64,000 nt of DNA from Deltaproteobacteria bacterium (GCA_021802645.1 JAJZRO010000006.1:1-64000); one strand, 5' to 3'. Shown: positions 42,071 through 50,484, counted from the first letter of the stretch. A program made the numbers and translations. The notes: generated by a model from the letters alone, not told the origin.

Positions 42071-44470
42071 GTGAGCCGACTCTCCTTCGCCGCCTTTCCC
42101 GCCCCTGCGCCCAGCGCTGCCGCCGCCTCGCGTCCTACCGAACGTGAATGCATCGCCCTGCTGGGCCTCGACCCGCGTGAGCCCGCGACTCTGCCTTTTT
42201 TCGGACCGGACACCACCGCCGGCTGCGAGAACGAGTTGCAGGTGGCGGTGACCGGTCGTCGAGAGACCGTCGACCTGCCGCGGGTCATCGAGCAATCGAG
42301 TTTTTACGCCAACATCATCAAGCGCGCCAGTCGTGGCGAGACCTCGTCCCGGCTGCGCCGCCACCTCGAACGGTATCTCGCCGACAATGTCGAGCAGGTC
42401 TGGGAAAACAGCTGGGTGCGTTTCCCGCTCCGTCTCCTGAACACCAAGGCGCAGGCGATTCTGGCCGCCGATCTCAAGGCGGACAAGCAGAATCCTGCCA
42501 GCGCCGAGCGGGGCGACACGGGCCGCTTCTTTGTCGAGGAGGCAGGCGAGCGGCAGCTCAGGATCCCCATCAGCTACCTGCTCAAGCTGGCCCTGGCCGA
42601 TGTGATGGGCGAGGGCGACGGGCAGGAGACGATCGAGCGCACCGGCCATCGGCTGCTGGGCCATCTCTTGAGCGACAACACCTCGCCGGAGACCTTTTCC
42701 TTCCATGTGGTGCATATGCACCCGCAGAGCGGTTACGGCCGGGCCCTGGCGCGGGAGACCGCCAAGCGCTTTCTCTTCACCCAACTGCTGGTCATGTATG
42801 CCAACGAGAAATTCGAACTTGGCCGCCGCGGCCAGAACGCGGCGCTTTTTTTCTCGCCCCACCCGCCGGTGCGGCAGCGCTACCTGAACGAATGCATCTC
42901 CGATGCCTTTTACCGCGAACTCTTCATGAGCCCCTGCCTCTCGGGCTGGGACGAGGGGGAGGCCAAGCACCAGTACATGATCCTCTGCCACCAGGTACTG
43001 AGCCGCAGCCATTTGAACGCGGTGATGAAGCTGCGCGAGGCGGGCATCATCGGCAACAACCTGGTGGTGCTGCCCCAGACCTCCAACATCAGCCTGGCCA
43101 ACAACGGCACCCACGTCAGCATCGGCAGCCGCAAGCTCTCCCGGCTGCTGCGCGACCCGGCCTCTGGTTTTGCCGCCCGCCACGAGAAATACCTGGGCGA
43201 CCTGGTGGCCAAGGTGATGGAGCATTTCTTCCCTCTCTTTGTCGGCACTTACAGCGCCGCGCCGTACCGCCTCGGCTTCGAGGAGTTCCACCCCGAACAG
43301 GCCCTGGGCTTCCTGCCCCACGAACTCGACTACACCCACCTGCGCATGCTCTGGCGCCGCTGGCGGAAGAAGGCGGCCAACAAGGTCTGCGGCCGCGCCA
43401 TCACCCCCTTCGGCCCGCCGCTGCTCGATCACTGGCTCGGCCGGCTCTGCGGCTGCAAAGGGGATTTCGTCCCGGACTTCCGCCTCATCGACTATCCGGT
43501 GGCGTTGCTTTCCAGCGAGCGGAGCGCCAGCCAGGACGGCCGCCTCGGCAACGACCAGCGCCTCAAGGAGGATCTGGACACCCTCGGCATCTTCGATCGG
43601 CGGATGTCGGTCTATTTGCCCTACAAGCTGCGGGAATTCGCCGTCATGGGCTTTGCCGGCTTCGAGGCCCGCCACTATTCGCAGTTCGAGCAGTTCGCCC
43701 TCGACCTCGGCCGCGCCACCGAACTGCAAACCCTGCTCACTGCTCTGGCCTTCAAGCTCATCGCCAGCGGGATGTGCAGCCATCAGCATATTCCCGACAC
43801 CCCCTTTGTCGAGAGCGAGCGGCGGCAGCTCTTGTTCGGCACCGCCATCGGCATTCCCACCTTCTTCGTGCACAAGGAGACGCCCAACCGTTTCCTGCGC
43901 GCCCTGCTCAAGAAAACCACCAAGACCCGCTCCAGCCGTCGTTACGGTGGCTATCTGCGGGTGCTCCATCAGGAGTACCGCCTGGCGCTCCTTCAGTTCA
44001 TCCGTGAAGAAGGCGAGGAGCTGGTGGCAGCCATGGGGCTGGAGGAATTGTTGACCGACCTGGAATTACGGGTGCGGGAGCCGCAGCGCTATGCGGCCCA
44101 GGAGCGACTCACGGCCGGCATTCTTGCCAAGGCCGGCGGTAAGAGTCCGCTCGCTCTGCCGGCCCGTGAATTCAATCTAGCGGCGGAACGCTATTATCGG
44201 GAGGAGCTCCGGCAGGCGCAAATGCTGGAGGGCTGGCAGTATGTGGCCGAGGATATCCGGACCATGGCGGCCGGCGAGATGCCGCTGGCCCTTGAGGTGC
44301 GCGCCGAAGTGGCGGCCATTCTCGGCGACCAGGGGAGTGAGGGCTTTTTGCAACAGGCAGAGGACGAACTGCTGGGCGAGCGGCTGGCACCACGTACCGC
44401 GGTGCGGCTCATTCAGCTCATGCTGCTGGCGGAAGATCTCGACAGCAAGCGGTTGCGCACGGCAATCTAG
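42071..44470 (+). CDS. Large conserved hypothetical protein, 799 residues
   Basis: I do not recognise this family. It starts at GTG 42071 with AGGAGG 8 bp upstream. The protein is mainly helical and soluble, with no signal peptide or transmembrane helix. Conserved-looking, charged and aromatic-rich stretches include HPQSGYGRALARETAKR (about 216-232), CLSGWDEGEAKHQYM (near 292), NNGTHVSIGSRK and LGFLPHELDYTHLRMLWRRWRKK (near 413). It ends 9 bp before phosphatidylserine decarboxylase, so it is probably co-transcribed with psd and the Lgt-like gene and may act in phospholipid synthesis or membrane homeostasis. The length and conservation suggest an enzyme, but no catalytic motif can be assigned. 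Confidence 0.82.
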   Translation: MSRLSFAAFPAPAPSAAAASRPTERECIALLGLDPREPATLPFFGPDTTAGCENELQVAVTGRRETVDLPRVIEQSSFYANIIKRASRGETSSRLRRHLERYLADNVEQVWENSWVRFPLRLLNTKAQAILAADLKADKQNPASAERGDTGRFFVEEAGERQLRIPISYLLKLALADVMGEGDGQETIERTGHRLLGHLLSDNTSPETFSFHVVHMHPQSGYGRALARETAKRFLFTQLLVMYANEKFELGRRGQNAALFFSPHPPVRQRYLNECISDAFYRELFMSPCLSGWDEGEAKHQYMILCHQVLSRSHLNAVMKLREAGIIGNNLVVLPQTSNISLANNGTHVSIGSRKLSRLLRDPASGFAARHEKYLGDLVAKVMEHFFPLFVGTYSAAPYRLGFEEFHPEQALGFLPHELDYTHLRMLWRRWRKKAANKVCGRAITPFGPPLLDHWLGRLCGCKGDFVPDFRLIDYPVALLSSERSASQDGRLGNDQRLKEDLDTLGIFDRRMSVYLPYKLREFAVMGFAGFEARHYSQFEQFALDLGRATELQTLLTALAFKLIASGMCSHQHIPDTPFVESERRQLLFGTAIGIPTFFVHKETPNRFLRALLKKTTKTRSSRRYGGYLRVLHQEYRLALLQFIREEGEELVAAMGLEELLTDLELRVREPQRYAAQERLTAGILAKAGGKSPLALPAREFNLAAERYYREELRQAQMLEGWQYVAEDIRTMAAGEMPLALEVRAEVAAILGDQGSEGFLQQAEDELLGERLAPRTAVRLIQLMLLAEDLDSKRLRTAI

Positions 44471-44479
44471 GGGGAAGCC

Positions 44480-45496
44480 ATGCATCAATACGTGGAACGT
44501 CTGCACGGGGTGGCGCTCGACGAGGAACTCTTCGGCGACCGCATCGTCCGTTTTCTCTATTCCCAGGCGCGGGAACGGGCGCCCTTCCTCTTTCGCCTGG
44601 CCACCTCGGCCCGCATTTCAAGCCTGCTGGGCTGGTGTAACTTCGACCTCCGGTTCGCCCCGTATCTTTTGGGGAACACCAACTTCCTCGCGCGCTGCGG
44701 GGTCGATCTCAGCGAGTGTCTGGCTCCGGCCGCCCACTTCACCACGCCGCGCCGCGTTTTCGAACGGCAGATCCGCTACTGGCGATGCCGTCCCATGCAG
44801 TGCGATCGGCAGGCCGTGGTGTCGCCGGCCGACGCCCGGGTCATCATCGGCTCCCTGGCCGCCGACTCGGCCTTGTTCGTCAAAGGCAAGTTCTTCGAGT
44901 ACGAGGAGTTGCTGGGCGTGGGCGAAAGCCGGTGGCTGGCCGCCTTTGCCGAGGGCGACTATGCGATCTTCCGGCTGACCCCGGACAAGTACCATTACAA
45001 CCACACGCCGGTGGCCGGCCGGGTAGTGGATCATTATCTGTTCGACGGCGCCTATCATTCCTGCAATCCTGGCGCGGTGGTGGCCATGGTTACCCCCTAT
45101 TCCAAGAACCGGCGGGTGGTGACCATCATCGATACCGATGTTCCGGGCGGCACCGGGGTGGGGTTGGTGGCGATAATCGAGGTGGTGGCGATGATGATCG
45201 GCGACATTGTCCAGTGCTACAGCGACACCGGCTACGATTGGCCGCAGCGGGTGCGGCCCGGCATGTTTCTGAGCAAGGGCGTGCCCAAGAGCCTTTATCG
45301 CCCGGGCAGCAGCACCGACATCCTGTTTTTTCAGAAGGGGCGGATCCGTTTCGCCGAGGACCTGGTGGAAAAGGCGCGGCGCTCCGATGTGGTGAGCCGC
45401 TTTTCCGTCGGCTTCGGTCAGCCGCTGGTGGAGGTGGAGGTCAAGGTGCGGTCGCTGCTGGCCACGGCAAGCATGACAAGGAGAGAAAGCGAATGA
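44480..45496 (+). CDS. psd: Phosphatidylserine decarboxylase
   Basis: A 338-residue pro-enzyme that makes phosphatidylethanolamine. Family marks are VSPADAR near 115 (SPADG in most), the histidine segment YHYNHTPVAG near 171-180, and the self-cleavage region GSST at 276-279. The common LGST reads PGSST here; Gly-Ser is retained, so pyruvoyl formation is expected, but the local sequence is unusual. There is an N-terminal extension of about 90 residues, longer than the short PssD2-type proteins. It follows the 799-residue gene by 9 bp and its TGA overlaps the next ATG (ATGA). Confidence 0.9.
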   Translation: MHQYVERLHGVALDEELFGDRIVRFLYSQARERAPFLFRLATSARISSLLGWCNFDLRFAPYLLGNTNFLARCGVDLSECLAPAAHFTTPRRVFERQIRYWRCRPMQCDRQAVVSPADARVIIGSLAADSALFVKGKFFEYEELLGVGESRWLAAFAEGDYAIFRLTPDKYHYNHTPVAGRVVDHYLFDGAYHSCNPGAVVAMVTPYSKNRRVVTIIDTDVPGGTGVGLVAIIEVVAMMIGDIVQCYSDTGYDWPQRVRPGMFLSKGVPKSLYRPGSSTDILFFQKGRIRFAEDLVEKARRSDVVSRFSVGFGQPLVEVEVKVRSLLATASMTRRESE

Positions 45497-46548
45497 ACAA
45501 TACGGTTTTTGTGGTGGTTTTGGGGTTGTTGCTGAAGCCGTTCCTCTGGTGGGCGAGTACGGTGCTGCCGCGGGAGCGCTGGCAGATTCTGGCCGCGGTC
45601 CCGACCCGCAAGGCCCAGGCCGACGGTTGCTGGCACGGGACCAATATGACCTTTTATGGCGTACTCCTTGCCACGGGCGGTCTCGGTGGCGTGGTGACCT
45701 TCTTCTTCCTGCTCGCCACCGTCGGGGTGCCGCTCAAGGTGACCATGGCCTTGATCGCCACGGTTCTTTTCGGTTCGACCCTGGCGGCCAAAGCCTTCGC
45801 CCGGTTGGTGGAGCGGAAGCGCAATACCCTGACCGTGGCCGGTGCCGCCATTACCGGACTCATTGCCATGCCACTGGTAGTCATCCTCTATAATGGGCTA
45901 ACGCCCCGGTTCGAGGCCGCGCCCTTGGCGCTCATGCCCGTGATGGCCGCCTTGGCGGTCGCCTATCTGTTCGGCGAGGGAATTGGCCGGCTCGCCTGCA
46001 TCAGTTTCGGTTGCTGCTACGGCCGTCCGGTTTCCGAGCTGGGTCCTTGGGGGCAGCGGATTTTCAGCCGCATCGCCACCACCTTCGAGGGGCGGACCAA
46101 GAAGATCAGTTACGCCTCGGGCCTCGATAATGTCAAGGTGGTGCCGATCCAGGCCATCACGTCGTACTGTTCGGTCAGCGTCGGCCTGGTTGCCATGTAT
46201 TGCTATCTGGAGGGCTACTTCACCGGCGCCTTCCTCGTCGCCTCTCTTTTCGCCTTCGGCTGGCGCATTGTCTCCGAGCGGTTCCGGGCCGATTTCCGTG
46301 GCACCGCCACCTTCACCCTCTATCAGCAGATGGCGGTGGCGGCCATGGTCTTCTCGCTGCTGCTCGCGGTGGCGGCAAACAGCCCCATGGAGACGAAGGC
46401 GGACCTCGGGGCGGGGTTTGCCGCCCTCTGGCAGCCGATGCCCATCCTCTTTTTCCAGGGGGTTTGGCTGGCGCTCTTTCTTTACACGGGATTGAGTAAG
46501 GTGACCGGCGCCACCCTGGCCTTTCACGTTCGCCAGGAGCGGCTGTAG
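45493..46548 (+). CDS. Prolipoprotein diacylglyceryl transferase-like membrane protein
   Basis: The ATG at 45493 overlaps the psd stop (ATGA) and gives 351 residues; much longer readings that run through psd are artefacts. It is a polytopic membrane protein with seven or so helices. The central segment FGEGIGRLACISFGCCYGRP resembles the Lgt signature loop of phosphatidylglycerol-using transferases. The catalytic His and Arg of Lgt are not clearly identified, so it may be an Lgt paralogue acting on another lipid rather than lipoprotein precursors. Being coupled to psd supports a lipid-related function. Confidence 0.78.
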   Translation: MNNTVFVVVLGLLLKPFLWWASTVLPRERWQILAAVPTRKAQADGCWHGTNMTFYGVLLATGGLGGVVTFFFLLATVGVPLKVTMALIATVLFGSTLAAKAFARLVERKRNTLTVAGAAITGLIAMPLVVILYNGLTPRFEAAPLALMPVMAALAVAYLFGEGIGRLACISFGCCYGRPVSELGPWGQRIFSRIATTFEGRTKKISYASGLDNVKVVPIQAITSYCSVSVGLVAMYCYLEGYFTGAFLVASLFAFGWRIVSERFRADFRGTATFTLYQQMAVAAMVFSLLLAVAANSPMETKADLGAGFAALWQPMPILFFQGVWLALFLYTGLSKVTGATLAFHVRQERL

Positions 46549-46579
46549 CTGCCGGGCGGGGTCGGCGGTATCGGCAGGT

Positions 46580-47281
46580 TTAACCTTTCAGACGGTAGCC
46601 GATGCCGCGCACCGTCTCGATGTGCTGGCCGGCATCCCCCAGTTTTTTGCGCAGGCCGAAGACCTGGACGTCCACCGCCCGCGGGGTGATGACGTACTCG
46701 TAGCCCCGCACCGCGTCGATGATCTGCTGGCGGCTGAAGACCCAGCCCGGCCGCCGGGCCAGCAGTTCGAGGATGCCGAACTCGGTGAGGGTGAGGGTGA
46801 CGGCTTCGCCGGCCACCGCGACCTCGTGCCGCTTGGCGTCGATGCGGATATCGTGGACCACGATGAGCGGGGCGCCCCCTTTTTCTTCCCCGTCGGCGAG
46901 CCCGCTCTTGCGCCGCAGGGCCGCCTTGACGCGGGCGACCAAGATTTTGGGGCTGAAGGGCTTGGTGATGTAGTCGTCCGCCCCTTGCTCCAGGCCGGTG
47001 GCGATGTCGTTCTCCTCGCCCTTGGCGGTGAGCATGATGATCGGCAGGTCGGCGGTTTCGGGGGCGGCCCGCAGGGCCCGGCAGAGCTCAAGACCATCCA
47101 TCCCCGGCAGCATGAGGTCGAGGAGCACCAGGTCCGGCGGTTCCGCCTTGATTCGGCGCAGGCCCTCAATGCCGTTTTCGGCGTGGCTCACCGCCAAACC
47201 CGCCTTGGTGAGATTATAGCCCGCCAGCTGCTGGATGTTCTCATCGTCCTCGACGATGAGGATGTGCGGTTTTATTTTCAC
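46580..47281 (-). CDS. PhoB/OmpR-family response regulator
   Basis: A 233-residue regulator starting at GTG (47281). The receiver has the acidic pair VEDDEN, the acceptor Asp in LLDLMLPG and Lys in ITKPF. The C-terminal winged-helix domain (about 135-230) has the LTLTEFGILELL and RAVDVQVFGLRKKL elements, typical of PhoB. Longer in-frame readings enter the phoU gene and are rejected. It follows phoU by 11 bp. Its likely partner kinase is the PhoR-like gene at 53011, although the two are apart. It is the best candidate to bind the 11-bp-periodic operators at 48226, 48304 and 49875. Confidence 0.9.
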   Translation of the reverse strand: MKIKPHILIVEDDENIQQLAGYNLTKAGLAVSHAENGIEGLRRIKAEPPDLVLLDLMLPGMDGLELCRALRAAPETADLPIIMLTAKGEENDIATGLEQGADDYITKPFSPKILVARVKAALRRKSGLADGEEKGGAPLIVVHDIRIDAKRHEVAVAGEAVTLTLTEFGILELLARRPGWVFSRQQIIDAVRGYEYVITPRAVDVQVFGLRKKLGDAGQHIETVRGIGYRLKG

Positions 47282-47292
47282 GGCGGCTGCGG

Positions 47293-47961
47293 CTAGTCCA
47301 TGAAATATTCGGGGGTATGGCGGACGATCTCCGCATCGACCAGATAGATCACGTCCTCGGCGATATTGGTGGCGTGGTCGGCGATGCGTTCGAGGTGGCG
47401 GCCCACCGACAGGGCGTGCAGCAGGCAGTTGACGTGCTCCGGGCCGCCGGCCATCTCGCTTTTTACCGTTTCGTACATCTCGCGGTTCATGGCGTCGACC
47501 TTGTCGTCCTGGGCCCGCACCTTGTGGCCCAAGCGGGGGTCGAGGTTGACCAGGGCGTCGATGCTGTCGCCCAGCATCCGCTGCACCGTGGTGGACATGG
47601 ATTCGTAGTCGAAGGGCATGCAGATGCGGGACTGGGTCGCCAGAAAGAGCGAACGTTCGGCGATGTTCACCGCGAGATCCCCCACCCGTTCGAGGTCGCT
47701 GTTGATCTTGAGCACTGCGATGATGAACCTGAGGTCGATGGCCACCGGCTGGTGCAGCGCCAGGATCTTGAGGCACTCCTCCTCGATGTCCACCTCCATC
47801 TGGTCGATGTTGACGTCGCCGCGGATCACCTCGTTGGCGAGGTCGGCGCTCCGGTCCAGGACGGAACGGGTGGCCTTGGCCACGTGTTCTTCCACCACCG
47901 CGCTCATGGTGATGACCTTTTTTTTGAGATTCTCGATTTCCTTGCGCAGATGCTCTGACAT
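47293..47961 (-). CDS. phoU: PhoU-family phosphate regulation protein
   Basis: A 222-residue all-helical cytoplasmic protein made of two similar three-helix halves, as in the PhoU family. Conserved stretches are ECLKILALHQPVAIDLRFI in the first half and HLERIADHATNIAEDVIYL in the second; the E/DxxxD metal-cluster residues (for example ERVGDLAVNIAE) are visible in both. PhoU restrains the Pho regulon through PhoR and the Pst transporter. AGGAGA precedes the ATG. No pstSCAB genes lie in the window. Divergent from the porin with 478 bp between. Confidence 0.95.
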   Translation of the reverse strand: MSEHLRKEIENLKKKVITMSAVVEEHVAKATRSVLDRSADLANEVIRGDVNIDQMEVDIEEECLKILALHQPVAIDLRFIIAVLKINSDLERVGDLAVNIAERSLFLATQSRICMPFDYESMSTTVQRMLGDSIDALVNLDPRLGHKVRAQDDKVDAMNREMYETVKSEMAGGPEHVNCLLHALSVGRHLERIADHATNIAEDVIYLVDAEIVRHTPEYFMD

Positions 47962-48225
47962 GGCGTGTTCTCCTGCCTGGCCGGATGCGGTCGGTGCCGT
48001 GGTTTCGGTCTCTCGGAGTAGTCCCTGACTGGTGGACGGTTTGGCGGCATAACGATTAAGGAAGAGGCTGGGCCTCTTTGCCGCCGGTTGCGGTGTCTCC
48101 GGATGAGGCTTCCTCCATGGAATACCTCGTCCGGGGCTGGATAGTCAAGGCCGGAATAAGCGCGGCCGTGGTGGCGGCCGCCGTTCCGATCCGCTTTTCC
48201 CGGCGCGCCATCATGCCGTACGGAT

Positions 48226-48252
48226 GTTATGGAGGGGTTAGTTTTCGATTAG
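48226..48252 (-). promoter_or_regulatory. Pho-box-like direct repeats facing phoU
   Basis: On the minus strand CTAAT (48252-48248), CTAAC (48241-48237) and ATAAC (48230-48226) recur at exactly 11-bp intervals. An 11-bp period places each unit on the same helix face, as in operators of PhoB/OmpR-type regulators. Confidence 0.58.
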
Positions 48253-48303
48253 GAATGCAATAGAAGTTCCGCGTTATTCCCGCATGTCGCGGTCGAGATG
48301 CTT

Positions 48304-48343
48304 TTTAATCATTTTTTTACGGAAAGATAACCCCACGCTAACC
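48304..48343 (+). promoter_or_regulatory. Pho-box-like direct repeats facing the porin
   Basis: GATAACC (48326-48332) and GCTAACC (48337-48343) match at 6 of 7 positions with 11-bp period. Two weaker units in phase precede them: TTTAATC at 48304 and TTTTACG at 48315. The array is about 97 bp from the porin ATG. Confidence 0.6.
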
Positions 48344-48439
48344 GTCGTCTCCTAAGGTCGTTCCCACAAGAGGCAATGATCGTTCCTGCCGGGCCAGGGC
48401 GATCGGAGATAAAACTTTCGGGAGCAAAGGAGACGTATC

Positions 48440-49741
48440 ATGAGGAAGATGTTACTTGCCGTGGCGGTGTTGACCATCGGCGCGGGGCTGCCGACGCTGG
48501 CGCATGCCGGAGTCGGCGCGGAATCTCAGGACGAGATCAGGCAGGAGCTGGACTCCCTGCGGCAGAAGATGAACTCCCAGATGGGGCGCATCGAAGAACT
48601 GGAAGGGAAACTCAAGAAGCAGGAAGAGGCGGGCGCCAGCCCCAGCAAGGTGACGCTGGCCAACGAGTTCATCGATCAGCTGACCTTAAAGGGCGATCTG
48701 CGGGTCCGCTACGAGCGGCGGGCTCTTGACTATTATGACCAGGCCAACGCCAGCGACGTGAATCGTGACCGCTGGCGCACCCGATTCCGGCTTGGCGGGG
48801 TGTGGGAGAACAAGGCGGAGAACTGGGAGGTGGGTGCTGGCCTGGCCACCGGCGAAGCGGCCAATGCCGATGGTTCTCATCTGGCGACCAGCACCAACGG
48901 CACCTGGTCGAAAAGCAGCCCCTTCCAGTCCAACGATATCTGGCTCGACTACGCCTATGCCGCGCACAAGTGGCAGGACTTCAAATTCACCATCGGGCAG
49001 CAGTTCAACCCCTACGAGACCTCCTGGGTCTTGTGGGACAGCGATGTGCGGCTCGCCGGCCTGACCGCTCAGTATGGCAAGAAGGAGGGCGCGTTTGTCA
49101 CGGTGGGCGGCTACGATGCCAAGCTGGTGAATGACGACAACTCCGCCATGCTCTACGTGGGGCAGGCGGGTTACCGGGGCAAGGTGAGCAGCGTGGGCTA
49201 CACCGTGGCTGCCGGCTACCAGAAGTACGACCAGTCCTTTATCAACGACAAGGCCAACACCGCGCTCAACAATATCGACCCGACCAAGTATGCCTTGGAG
49301 ATCGGCGATTTGTACGGCAAGGTTTCCTTCCCGGTGGCGGCGGCCAACCTCTCGCTTTACGGCCATATCTGGAAGAACTTCGGCGCGGACGGCGCCGTGG
49401 GGCAAAGCCAGGTCAAGGATTTCCCCAAGCAGCCGGGTGATGCCGATGTGGGCTGGGTGGTGGGGATTGATGCCAAGATCGACAAGGTGCGGCTCGGTTA
49501 TGCCTACGCGGTGGTGGAGGCCGACTCCCTCTATGGCGGGCTGACGGACTCCGATTTCGGCGACGGTATTTCCACCACCAACAAGAAGGGCCACCGGGTG
49601 CAGGCGGGCTACGATTTCACCAAGAACTGGGCGGCGGATTTCACCTGGCTCAACTATAAGCAGGACGAACGATTCTACTCGGCCAACAACAAGGTGGACA
49701 GCGTCAATCTTCTCCAGTTCGACGTGAATTACAAATTCTAA
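48440..49741 (+). CDS. Outer-membrane porin, putative phosphate-regulated
   Basis: A 433-residue protein with a signal peptide (hydrophobic core then AHAG near 23), a short coiled-coil region (about 30-58, heptad-like QEELDSLRQKMNSQMGRIEELEGKL without the full run) and a beta barrel with alternating aromatic strands to a terminal Phe (VNYKF). This is the putative-porin type common in this lineage. The coiled-coil may bind peptidoglycan, as in OprB or Slp-type porins. Location opposite phoU with Pho-box-like sites suggests an anion or phosphate channel. AAAGGAGA lies 6 bp before the ATG, and a strong terminator follows the stop. Confidence 0.88.
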   Translation: MRKMLLAVAVLTIGAGLPTLAHAGVGAESQDEIRQELDSLRQKMNSQMGRIEELEGKLKKQEEAGASPSKVTLANEFIDQLTLKGDLRVRYERRALDYYDQANASDVNRDRWRTRFRLGGVWENKAENWEVGAGLATGEAANADGSHLATSTNGTWSKSSPFQSNDIWLDYAYAAHKWQDFKFTIGQQFNPYETSWVLWDSDVRLAGLTAQYGKKEGAFVTVGGYDAKLVNDDNSAMLYVGQAGYRGKVSSVGYTVAAGYQKYDQSFINDKANTALNNIDPTKYALEIGDLYGKVSFPVAAANLSLYGHIWKNFGADGAVGQSQVKDFPKQPGDADVGWVVGIDAKIDKVRLGYAYAVVEADSLYGGLTDSDFGDGISTTNKKGHRVQAGYDFTKNWAADFTWLNYKQDERFYSANNKVDSVNLLQFDVNYKF

Positions 49742-49756
49742 CCGGATCATCCCCCT

Positions 49757-49805
49757 CCTGCGATGCCGGCGAGCGGCTCAGGGTGCCGGCATCGCAGGTG
49801 TTTTT
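49757..49805 (+). terminator. Intrinsic terminator after the porin
   Basis: A 14-bp perfect stem, CCTGCGATGCCGGC (49757-49770) and GCCGGCATCGCAGG (49785-49798), with a 14-nt loop, is followed by TGTTTTT (49799-49805). It ends 16-60 bp after the porin stop. Confidence 0.94.
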
Positions 49806-49828
49806 CTCCTTCTTTCCTTCTCTTCTCC

Positions 49829-49856
49829 GCCCCCTGCCGCATCTGCGGCAGGGGGC
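49829..49856 (+). repeat. Second strong hairpin downstream of the porin
   Basis: GCCCCCTGCCGC (49829-49840) pairs perfectly with GCGGCAGGGGGC (49845-49856) around ATCT. The following ACTTT is too short for a sure terminator. It may back up the first terminator or shield the next promoter region. Confidence 0.7.
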
Positions 49857-49874
49857 ACTTTCCGCAACCGGAAA

Positions 49875-49901
49875 ATAACGATCCCCTAATCCCGCCCTAA
49901 C
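49875..49901 (+). promoter_or_regulatory. Pho-box-like direct repeats before the small-protein genes
   Basis: ATAAC (49875-49879), CTAAT (49886-49890) and CTAAC (49897-49901) recur at exactly 11-bp steps, the same units and order as the phoU-facing array read from its own strand. They lie about 75-100 bp before the ATG at 49974. Confidence 0.6.
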
Positions 49902-49907
49902 GGGCAG

Positions 49908-49923
49908 GGGATACCGTTATCCC
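49908..49923 (+). repeat. Palindrome between the Pho-box-like array and the start codon
   Basis: GGGATA (49908-49913), CCGT, TATCCC (49918-49923) forms a perfect 6-bp inverted repeat. It could be an operator half-site pair or a leader stem near the transcript start. Confidence 0.5.
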
Positions 49924-49973
49924 GTCGCGCGGAAGGTCGCGCCCCCATCAACGCCAAGAAGGAGGAACGTCCG

Positions 49974-50225
49974 ATGTCCTGCCAACACCTCTCGTGTTAT
50001 CGCTCTGCCGGGAACAACTGGGCAGTCGCTCATTGCGCCGCCAAAGAGACGCCTTATGTCCCCAGTCTGTGCGACCTGGAGGCCTTCTGTCGCAGCGGTC
50101 GCCATGCCCTTTGCCCCTTCTATCTTCTGGCCGACCTTGGGGGGCAGGGATTCGCAGGGGAGCATGCCGGCATCGCCTTGACGGTCGGCGATTTTTCGGT
50201 AGCCACGGCCGCCAGCATGCCATGA
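49974..50225 (+). CDS. Small cysteine-rich protein
   Basis: An 83-residue cytoplasmic protein with six cysteines (positions 3, 8, 21, 33, 39 and 47), in a CxxxxC then LCDLEAFCRSGRHALCP arrangement. The spacing suggests a small zinc- or Fe-S-binding fold. Similar LEEFC(x)nCP segments occur in uncharacterised proteins of sulfate and metal reducers. AAGGAGGA lies 8 bp before the ATG, and the Pho-box-like array is just upstream, so it may be phosphate-regulated. The next small gene starts 25 bp later. Function unknown. Confidence 0.72.
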   Translation: MSCQHLSCYRSAGNNWAVAHCAAKETPYVPSLCDLEAFCRSGRHALCPFYLLADLGGQGFAGEHAGIALTVGDFSVATAASMP

Positions 50226-50250
50226 CCAAGGAACAACAAGGAGGAAAACC

Positions 50251-50484
50251 ATGCGTTCCAGCCTGAGGTTCAACTTGCTGTTTTGCCTGGTGGGGGTGGC
50301 GTTGGCCGCCGGCTGTGGTCTGGGTGTTTTCCATGCGCTCTCACGCAATTCTCAGAGAGGGCCTGTCGTCGAGGCCAGTCAAGGCACCAAGGGGAGGCCG
50401 GTTGCCGGGAGCACCTCAGAAAAAGAGGCCCAAGACGGGAAGGGGGAGGGCATCGACAGCGTACTGCTGGTGTCGGTCCTTTAG
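50251..50484 (+). CDS. Small exported or membrane-anchored protein
   Basis: A 77-residue protein with a basic N terminus, a hydrophobic stretch (about residues 9-27, LLFCLVGVALAAGCGLGVF) and a polar, Ser/Glu/Lys-rich remainder. An LAAGC segment resembles a lipobox, so Cys22 may be lipidated, though the stretch could be a simple membrane anchor. AAGGAGGA precedes the ATG. It forms a pair with the Cys-rich gene. No family recognised. Confidence 0.65.
   Translation: MRSSLRFNLLFCLVGVALAAGCGLGVFHALSRNSQRGPVVEASQGTKGRPVAGSTSEKEAQDGKGEGIDSVLLVSVL

Larger units (their letters stand above)
47962..48439. other. 478-bp divergent region between phoU and the porin
   Basis: No convincing gene is seen. 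It holds two clusters of (A/C)TAA(C/T) repeats at an 11-bp period, one oriented to each flanking gene (48226-48252 and 48304-48343). The porin ribosome-binding site is AAAGGAGA at 48426-48433. The rest shows no further repeats by eye. Confidence 0.6.

Noticed and set aside
44716-46548. 610-residue reading starting inside psd
   Set aside because: The ATG at 45493 overlaps the psd stop as ATGA and begins the hydrophobic Lgt-like protein; the earlier part is out of frame with psd and not conserved.
48078-48263. 61-residue open frame between phoU and the porin
   Set aside because: GTG start, no clear ribosome-binding site, and it overlaps the Pho-box-like array.
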